A stretch of DNA of 64,000 bases from Paraescarpia echinospica. Its lineage: Eukaryota > Annelida > Polychaeta > Sabellida > Siboglinidae. Shown here piece after piece: positions 57,020-64,000 of the stretch; the first letter of the stretch is position 1; each line of letters opens with the position of its first letter. Under the pieces are notes generated by a model. That model had not been told where the DNA came from. It saw only the letters and a list, made by a program, of their open reading frames with translations, and did not search any database. The position numbers were made by a program, and so were the translations under genes. The stretch is taken from NCBI GenBank assembly GCA_020002185.1, contig CM034542.1, positions 54,901,858-54,965,857 of the forward strand. Direction: 5' to 3'.

Positions 57020-57370
57020 CAAGCTACGGGTGTCTCAACGACTCAACTGTTTAAACATAAGTCTGCCAGCGGCGTACTTCGCGACAGACTTTGCTCCGTC
57101 GACGAATCGGAACCCTCGGAACGTACACCCGTCAGCGATTACTAAAATTGACATGAAAAGGGGATTGTCGGCCGAATACATTCACATGTAGTGCATCATC
57201 AGCATTTAGTTGGGTCAGATTAAGCCGCGAGAACACCTGAATAAAGTAGCTGCTATGCTAGCCTATGTCAACGTACTGTGGTCAACTAGTGCTGGTGAAT
57301 AAACACCGCCCAGGTCTGTCTTGACTTGTCGTCGCCCATTCAGCTGCTGATTGTGCAATTGACAGGCGGC
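56580..57370 (-). repeat. Duplicated segment, copy A (contains exon 1)
   Basis: Matches 62,797-63,660 from ggacgtgaacattt up to cattcagctgctgattg, with scattered differences. Copy B has about 80 extra bases between gtctgccagc and the ttgctccgtcgacgaa block. Confidence 0.93.
56934..57019 (-). CDS. ITPR: IP3R-type gene, exon 1 (start codon)
   Basis: 86 coding nt from ATG at 57,019, leaving in phase 2 at donor gtacgt. It encodes MEGEALCVGDQVCLYSEDVY GYLHSFQS and matches [20 protein letters not shown] ISTLG at the IP3R N-terminus. This ATG is the first in frame, and translation from it gives the usual short leader before the GDxxSLY motif. Junction with exon 2 gives S-C-V in frame. The 5' UTR and promoter must lie above 57,019, but I see no clear core promoter. 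Confidence 0.9.
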
Positions 57371-57555
57371 CAAAAACAAGACCGGCGTCGGAGAGGTGCG
57401 GCTTGTCCATTTGCCGATGAAACGTAGGCATTTCTGGTATGCAGTTAACTGAATGAAATCACACGGATCCTGTTGGCAGTGAATGATATGCACGCGCGCG
57501 TGTAGCCCTACACCGTTGTTAGTTACGCACGCACGCACGCACGCACACACACACT

Positions 57556-57690
57556 ACGATATTATGCAGTCCTTGGGACTGCTAAAAGCGATTTACACTT
57601 CTCTCCCTGGCAGACCATTTCGGTCAAACATAATCTCGACTTATTTGGGAGGCATCAAAACAGGCTACAGTTACTGCGAAGACTGTTCGT
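57556..57690 (-). mobile_element. SINE fragment
   Basis: Shares cttgggactgctaaaagcg, ttctctccctggcagacca and atctcgactt with the SINE at 39,000-39,330. Confidence 0.6.
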
Positions 57691-57699
57691 ACGTAAATG

Positions 57700-57980
57700 T
57701 ACACCACTGCGTGTGTGCGTGCGTGCGTGCGCGTGCGTTCATGTGTGTGTATGCGTGCGTGTTTGCATGTATGTATGTCTGTGTATGTGTGTTGCGAGCG
57801 TGCGTGTATGAGAGAGAGGGAATATGCTTGTGTGCGTGTGCGCATGAGTGCGAGTACATATTTATTTATGAATGTTGTCGCGCTGTCGCGCTGTTGTCGC
57901 GTTGTTGTCGCGCTGTTGTCGCGCTGTTGTCGCGCTGTTGTCGCGTTGTTGTCGCGCTGTTGTCGCGCTGTTGTCGCGCA
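57700..57980. repeat. GTGCGTGC microsatellite and 11-bp CG-rich minisatellite
   Basis: (GTGCGTGC/GTATGTGT)n lies at about 57,708-57,850. About nine copies of gttgtcgcgct follow at 57,884-57,980, unusually CpG-rich for this window. Confidence 0.93.
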
Positions 57981-58444
57981 GTCGGTCATTACATTTGAAG
58001 ACGGGGGCGGGGGTAGGGTGCCGGTCATAATAACGCTTATTACATAACTGACTAGAAAGGAGAAAAATAGGAGAAAAATCTTCAAAAATATCCGCCACTT
58101 CTATACTGTCTGTTAAACATTCAAACATATGAAACTTATGCAATAACCATCATTGGCCAAATCATGTCTCGCTAGCTGGGTTTCGTGAATATTCAGTCTG
58201 AAAAAAATATGTTCGGGTATGTTCGTGGTACCCTGGCCTGCGTGGGCTCTAGGCACGGGCCTACAGTGCCTATTGGTTAATCCGCCACTGGATGTAGCTC
58301 GCTAATAACACGCAACTTGGAACACCGTCTCACGGGTGTGGCGGTGTAATAAGTTAGTATGTATAATATCGACAAACATAGTTTAATTGGTGGAAATTAA
58401 ACAACCATTCAGAAACGTAAAACGGTAATTTCTGATGTAATAGC

Positions 58445-58560
58445 GTAGTCTCTGGGACCGGTCAACACGTTTAGCTCTTCACCCCCGGCAGACCTGTCGA
58501 GTCCAGCACCAACTGTCTTTCTGTATGAATCGTGAATAGCTACGGTTCCTGGCTCGCGGT
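58445..58560 (-). mobile_element. SINE fragment, diverged
   Basis: gtctctgggaccggtcaaca, ctcttcacccccggcagacc and tgtcgagtccagcacca resemble the SINE body at 39,030-39,110 in order and spacing. Confidence 0.5.
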
Positions 58561-58720
58561 CTGGCGCCACTGTTCCAGCCTTGGCCAATGTTAAAGGAAT
58601 CGGCGAAAACTTGTGGGAGATAATGCAAGGATTTAAATGTAGTAACTCATATTTCGCTGGTCCTGTTTCCGTGTAAATGACTGATGACTTCTAACACATT
58701 TAGCGCCCATGCAGCAATAT

Positions 58721-58903
<183 letters not shown>

Positions 58904-59039
58904 TACGCGTGTGCGAATGAATGTGAGTATACATTTATTTATGAATGTGTACATATGTGTTTAGTGTGTGTTTTCAACATTTTCATAGATTGAATGCATA
59001 ATTGTCACAATCAGGTACCTTAGCAACTTGATGGGGACA

Positions 59040-59510
59040 GACCGGATAATAGCACCACATTTTTGGTGCTTTCTTGACCAAAAATATTTCACGTTTTGAT
59101 CGGAGTCAGCAAATATTTTGGGTGGGTCCATTATTTGTCACCGCCGTAGAACCAATATATGGCGTTTTACCCAGTTTTCCCATGGGATATGGAATATACC
59201 GAATTAATGCTTTTTGCTTCCTCCCTGATCAATAGCATTCCACATTTTTATCGGGATCACGAACTTTTTGGGTGAGTCCATTATTTTTCACCCCCAGTGA
59301 ACCAATACATGTTGTTTAAAAAAAATTCCCATGGAATAGACCGAATAAATGTATCAATTTCTGTAACTACATCCTTGATCAATAACATTTCACATTTTAA
59401 TCGGAGTCACGAACTTTTTTGGTGGGTCCATTAATTTTTCTCCCCCACTGAAACGCTATATATGCCGTTTCACTTAATTTTCCGATGGGACTGACCGGAT
59501 AACTTTCCAC
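59040..59510. repeat. Three tandem copies of a repeat of about 150 bp
   Basis: Each copy has gaccgga/gaccgaataa, a block like ttgatcaataacatttcaca ttttaatcggagtcacgaac, then ttttgggtgggtccattatt with tttcacccc, and ccaatatat. Copies begin near 59,040, 59,196 and 59,338. Not a known family to me. Confidence 0.85.
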
Positions 59511-59691
59511 AACCAACGTCACGACGTTTGATGAGTATGCTGACGCTGTCATTATTCCTCACGTCGTCAAGCAGTTAACGAACTCCCAACAGATTTAACA
59601 AGATTTAACAAGATTGCCATCCAGAGAATTAACTCTAGATGGCAGGTGGACAAGGAAGCCCTTTGGCTTATCGAGAGTCCAACCCTTTTAT

Positions 59692-61700
59692 CTACATATA
59701 TCCAGCCCTTCTGAGGTATGTGTCGATTTTATTTTTAAACATATTCACACTACTAGCACCCATACAATCATCAGATAATCTGTTCCATTCATTCACAGTC
59801 CTTTGTGAAAATGAAAATTTTCTTACGTCTAATCTACACTGTTCCTTTACTAATGTAACTTCGTGTCCTCTAGTTTTTCTATCTTTCTTAACTGAAAAAA
59901 ACATATTTCTATCAATATTTTCATAACCATTCAATATTTTAAACACTTCTATCTGATCTCCTCTCAATCTCCTGGTCTCTAGTGTTGTTAAACCACATTC
60001 TTTTAGGCGTTTTTTATAACTAAGATCCCTTAGTTTTGGTATCATTTTAGTCGCTCTCCTCTGTACTCTTTCTAGCATATCTATGTCCTTCTTGCGGTAT
60101 GGCCTCCACGCTTGTATACAATATTCTAAATGAGGCCTAACTATTGTTTTGTACAGCGGTATTATTAGTTCTTTTTCTTTATATGCTATATTTCGCCTAA
60201 TCAATCCAAGGATTTGATTTCCTTTTGAAGCTGCAATTCCACACTGCTCTGAAACCTTCATGTCAGCACTAATTGTCAGCCCTAAGTCTTTTTCTTTTAC
60301 AGTAGTATTTAGAACAGTTCCCTCCATTGTATATTCTACATATCCGTTCCCATGTCCTGTGTGAAGACATTTACATTTCCCAAAATTGAACAACATTTGC
60401 CACTTTTCAGACCATTTGATCAACCTGTCAAGATCATCTTGTAAATGCTGTCTATCTCCATCACTTTTAATCCTTCTAAACACTTTTGTATCATCTGCAA
60501 ATTTCAACACCTTGCTAGCTATATCATCGTCCAAATCGTTTATATATATATTAAGGATAATATAGGTCCCAGTACTGATCCTGTGGAACCCCACTCAAAA
60601 CTGATTTCCAGTTTGAAGCCTCTCCATCAACAACTACCCGTTGTCTTCTGTCAATCAGCCATTTTTCTATCCAGTTAATTATACCATTTCCTATGCCATG
60701 GGCTTTTAGTTTAAGCAGTAATCTCTGATGTGGCACTTTGTCGAAAGCTTTTTGAAAATCTAAGTAGATGATATCTACTGGTGATCCATCATCTACCCAC
60801 TTAGTGATATCTTCCAAAAAACATAACATATTTGTTAAGCATGACCTCGCTTTTAGAAACCCATGTTGAGATGGGTTTATCAAGTTATGTTTAACAAGAA
60901 AATCCACCATGTGATCTTTAATTGGTCTTTCTAATAATTTACAAATCACTGATGTTAAACTCACTGGTCTATAGTTCTCTGACTTGTTTCTCGAACCTTT
61001 TTTAAATAACGGTATAATGTTTGCTTCTTTCCATTCTAAAGGAACCACTCCCTCTTCTAATGACAAGTTGAAAACTGTTGCAAGCGGTATGCTAATTTGT
61101 TCTACAATTTCCAATAGTAGTTTGTGTGGAATACCATCCACTCCAGGTGATTTATTACCCTTCATAGCCCTGATTTTCTTAGCTACCATTTCTGGGGTTA
61201 CAATTAACTGTCTTAAATAGTCTGATTCTGCCCCCTTGAACTTAGCCTCTGGTACTGGCAGTGAACTAGTGTCTTCTCTGGTAAACACTGAACTAAAATA
61301 CATATTCAGGTCTTCCGCCATTAAGAATCCTTCTGATATTACATTTCCAGCACTATCTTCTAGAGGACCGACCTTATCCTGAACTTTCTGTTTGCTTCGA
61401 ATATATGCATAAAAACTCTTGCTGTCATGTTTTATATTACAAGCTAATTTATGTTCATAGCTTCTCTTTGAATTTCTAATTTCAGCTGTAGCTTGGTTTA
61501 GTGCTTCTTTATAAATGTTGTAGTTTTCGTCATTTCCAGTACGTCTATATGACTTCCACATCATTTCTTTATACTTAATTTTTATAATGGCTTCTTTCGA
61601 TAAGTGTTTCTTTTTGGACAGTTTCCCGTGTTTTTTTAAGGGAACAAATTTGACGATGATGCATTCAATTTCACTCTAAGATATTCCAGCATTCTGTTGC
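59692..61700 (-). pseudogene. LINE reverse transcriptase, frame-broken
   Basis: This enzyme copies LINE RNA at the nicked target. Blocks seen in order: KSPGVDGIPHKLL, NYRPVSLTSVICKLLE, QHGFLKARSCLTNML, VDIIYLDFQKAFDKVPHQRL, LSGVPQ, then after a frameshift LKFADDTKVFRRIKSDGDRQ with the catalytic FADD, RPHLEYCIQAWRPY and GLTTLETRRLRGDQIEVFKI. All catalytic aspartates are present. The loss of one G in a GGG run at about 60,590 splits the reading frame. Confidence 0.92.
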
Positions 61701-61816
61701 TGTCTTATTCTTCAGTGTGTTATTCCAGTCTATCTTTGCTAAATATTTCCTTATGTCCTTATATTTTCCTTTGTGGAAATTTCTCCTGTACTGCTTTTTA
61801 CTATTCCTTTCTGATT

Positions 61817-62587
61817 TTACTTTGATGGTAAAATGTATCTGGTTGTGATCACTATTCCCAGTGGCTCACATATCCTGACATTGTCAACTAATTCATTCTG
61901 TGAGGACAAAACTATGTCTAACACATTCTCTCCCCTGGTTGGTTCTAGCACATGTTGAGAAAGGAAACTATCTTGTACTAAAACTAAAAACTTGTGGTCC
62001 TCACTATCCATACTCTGTAGAGATTTCCATTTTATATGCCCATGGTTGAAATCCCCCATAATAACACAGTCCCGTTTGCTCACTTCCCTTATAGCATTTT
62101 GTATTTTTTCATTCTCTTCTATGCTTATGTTTGGACTTCGATAAGCTAATCCAACCGTTAACGTTGACTTTCCTGTAACTATGTTACACCAAACAGCTTC
62201 TTCGCAATCTGCTTCTCTGTCTAATTTTATTTCATAAGCCTGGATAGATTCTTTAATATATAAAATAACTCCACCTCCCCTTCTTCCTATTCTATCTTTC
62301 CTAAACATTACATATCCTGCCAGTCCCAATTCGGCATCTGATATATCGGTGGTTGCCCATGATTCGGTTATACCTATTATGTGAGGGTCAATATCTTCAA
62401 CCATAATGTTTAGTTCATTTCTTTTGTTTACTATACTCCTTGCATTTAAACAAACACATTTATATCCAGCTTCAGAACAGTTTTCCAGACTGTTCTTTGC
62501 TGAATTATTTTTGCTGTCTTTATCTATGCCTCCAGTTTCAGGCTTCTCTGCGAGTCCCCCCTGCGAATTTAGTTTAAATAGATGCAA
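61817..62587 (-). pseudogene. LINE apurinic-type endonuclease domain
   Basis: It reads CLNARSIVNKRNELNIMVED, IIGITESWATTDISDAELG, GGGVILYIKESIQAYEI, AYRSPN, VIMGDFNHGHIKW and ENVLDIVLSS. Catalytic residues of the family (N-AR, E in TES, D-N in GDFNH) are visible. The expected SDH motif near the end is lost: the frame shifts just before it (EPLGIVITTRY instead of EPLGNSDH-like). Confidence 0.9.
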
Positions 62588-62795
62588 CCTGTCCCACTCT
62601 CAACAGATCTCAGCAGATTCTCTGAGAATACTGCTGCCCCCTTTCCACTTAGATGGAGGCCATCTCTCATGTACATATCTTCTCTCCCAACAAAGTACCC
62701 CCATAAATCTATGAATCCCTCGCCCTCTTCTTCACACATCTGCTCAACTAGTGCGTTGATCGCCATCCTCTTACAGTTTCTGTATGATGCCCTGG
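62569..62795 (-). pseudogene. LINE 5' module fragment with DGLHLSGKG motif
   Basis: NALVEQMCEEEGEGFIDLWG then YFVGREDMYMRDGLHLSGKG AAVFSENLLRSV and a stop. The DxLHLS motif is the last block of the SGNH-hydrolase-like (esterase) fold known from some CR1-group LINEs. Only the C-terminal end remains, because the element is truncated at 62,795. Confidence 0.7.
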
Positions 62796-62796
62796 A

Positions 62797-63660
62797 CGTG
62801 AACATTTATGTATACGTGTCAATTAAATTACGTTTGGATGATGTGCACAGTCACAATCTCATGAACCTTCACGTGTACGTTCCAACCAGCTACCAGAAAT
62901 CAGAAATGCGTCTGAAATGTATTGCTGAAGAAAGATGTCCTATGCAAATGCGATTCAAGAAACCAAAGTGAGCAACACATGGGAAACTTATGGTTTGTTT
63001 ATCTGGATGTAAGCAAGCGAATTCTTACACATTCTAGCCACGTATCTGACAAATTTGTTAAAGGCAACCATTTTGCTCATACTTTTTACAGTCAATCCTC
63101 ACAACTACGCAGCTTATGAAGACGAGATGGGTTGAAAGTGAGATGACACGTACCTCGACTGGAAGCTGTGCAGGTAACCATACACGTCCTCCGAGTAGAG
63201 ACACACCTGGTCTCCCACGCAGAGCGCCTCCCCTTCCATCAAGCTACGGGGGTCTCAACGACTCAACTGTTTAAACATAAGTCTGCCAGCTTGCTTCTGT
63301 TTTTGATCTCCAGACTCAAGAGTCCGGCGTGATTCTGCGTAAAGCACCGAACAGTATTGCTAGCGTGTTGCGTGCGTACCACGACGTACCTCGCGACCGA
63401 CTTTGCTCCGTCGACGAAGCGGAACCCTTGAAACACCCGTCTCCTGTGACTAAAATTCACAGGAAAAGGTACATTCGCAGTGCATCATCAGCATTAAGTT
63501 GGGTCGGATTGAGACGCGAGAACATCTGAATGAAGTAACTGCTAACATGCGCGGCTATGAGCCTACGTCAACATTATGTGGTCTACTAATGTTGCTGAAT
63601 AATAAACACCGCCCAAGTCTGTCTTGACGTGTCGTCGCCCATTCAGCTGCTGATTGAGCA
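62797..63660 (-). repeat. Duplicated segment, copy B (second exon 1), bordered by a gap
   Basis: Matches 56,580-57,370. It ends in the assembly gap at 63,661, so its true length is unknown. It may be a real duplication or the second allele placed beside the first by the assembler. Confidence 0.93.
63154..63239 (-). CDS. IP3R-type gene, second copy of exon 1
   Basis: 86 nt with ATG at 63,239 and donor gtacgt at the same place as in copy A. It encodes the same 28 residues; the four base differences from 56,934-57,019 are all third-codon-position synonymous changes. It could serve as an alternative first exon, belong to another copy of the gene, or be an allelic duplicate. Confidence 0.75.
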
Positions 63661-64000
63661 NNNNNNNNNNNNNNNNNNNNNNNNNNNNNNNNNNNNNNNN
63701 NNNNNNNNNNNNNNNNNNNNNNNNNNNNNNNNNNNNNNNNNNNNNNNNNNNNNNNNNNNNNNNNNNNNNNNNNNNNNNNNNNNNNNNNNNNNNNNNNNNN
63801 NNNNNNNNNNNNNNNNNNNNNNNNNNNNNNNNNNNNNNNNNNNNNNNNNNNNNNNNNNNNNNNNNNNNNNNNNNNNNNNNNNNNNNNNNNNNNNNNNNNN
63901 NNNNNNNNNNNNNNNNNNNNNNNNNNNNNNNNNNNNNNNNNNNNNNNNNNNNNNNNNNNNNNNNNNNNNNNNNNNNNNNNNNNNNNNNNNNNNNNNNNNN
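63661..64000. other. Assembly gap
   Basis: 340 N. No sequence information. Confidence 1.

Larger units (their letters stand above)
59590..62795 (-). mobile_element. CR1-type non-LTR retrotransposon, nearly complete but broken
   Basis: In order on the minus strand: the end of a first module with GREDMYMRDGLHLSGKG (62,795-62,569), an endonuclease (62,587-61,817), a reverse transcriptase (61,564-60,551) and its C-terminal part (60,594-59,692), then a short 3' UTR with a hairpin and a cttgttaaat tail. Few lesions exist: frame breaks near 61,820 and 61,670 and a single-base loss in the GVPQG motif near 60,590. It is therefore fairly young. 5'-truncated exactly at the border of duplicated segment B. 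A truncated relative lies at 38,300-38,550. Confidence 0.93.

Noticed and set aside
1451..57019. Ryanodine receptor instead of IP3 receptor
   Set aside because: The domain order after the MIR region goes directly to the alpha-helical ligand-binding segment without SPRY domains, and the motifs NRY, RLFH, TNTW, ERQKL and RKNE-YIAK fit IP3Rs.

Overview
This window is eukaryotic nuclear DNA, most likely from a marine invertebrate. The evidence is short exons of 51-162 nt with GT/AG splice sites, a gene spread over more than 55 kb, CR1/L2-type LINEs, a Penelope-like element, Tigger relics and MITEs, tRNA-derived SINEs, and very many minisatellites. A lophotrochozoan such as a mollusc is my guess; the sequence does not prove it. 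There are no bacterial operons, ribosome binding sites or CRISPR arrays.

One host gene dominates. On the minus strand I could assemble 34 exons from 57,019 (ATG) down to 1,451. They encode the N-terminal part of an inositol 1,4,5-trisphosphate receptor (IP3R)-type calcium-release channel. Exons 1-32 join in a single reading frame of 1,068 codons and cover the suppressor domain, the beta-trefoil/MIR region, the alpha-helical ligand-binding region and part of the regulatory armadillo region. At least one exon is not visible between exons 32 and 33. The channel pore and C-terminus lie beyond the left edge. The protein is divergent: the basic cluster of the alpha domain is recognisable, but the beta-domain loop that reads RTTGR in vertebrate IP3Rs reads RPMDH here.

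The introns hold unusual tandem repeats. At six exons (12, 13, 23, 25, 26 and 32) the repeats or local duplications contain the exon edge itself with its splice site, so candidate 5' or 3' splice sites are present in about 3 to 36 copies. I regard this as the most interesting observation. Other introns carry minisatellites of 11-50 bp units, one more than 5 kb long with higher-order structure, and a polypyrimidine tract of about 740 nt just before exon 34.

Layout: 1-1,078 Penelope-like element; 1,451-18,017 exons 34-21 with minisatellites; 18.2-22.2 kb LINE relics; 22.6-32.7 kb exons 20-13 with the 50-bp minisatellite; 32.9-34.3 kb Tigger transposase relic; 36.0-47.6 kb exons 12-2 with MITEs, SINEs and an RNase H-type LINE fragment; 47.6-56.9 kb intron 1, containing an element with inverted repeats of about 960 bp and a cysteine-rich, acidic-tailed orphan protein; 56.6-57.4 kb exon 1; 57.5-59.5 kb simple repeats; 59.6-62.8 kb near-complete CR1-type LINE; 62.8-63.66 kb a second copy of the exon 1 segment; 63,661-64,000 assembly gap.
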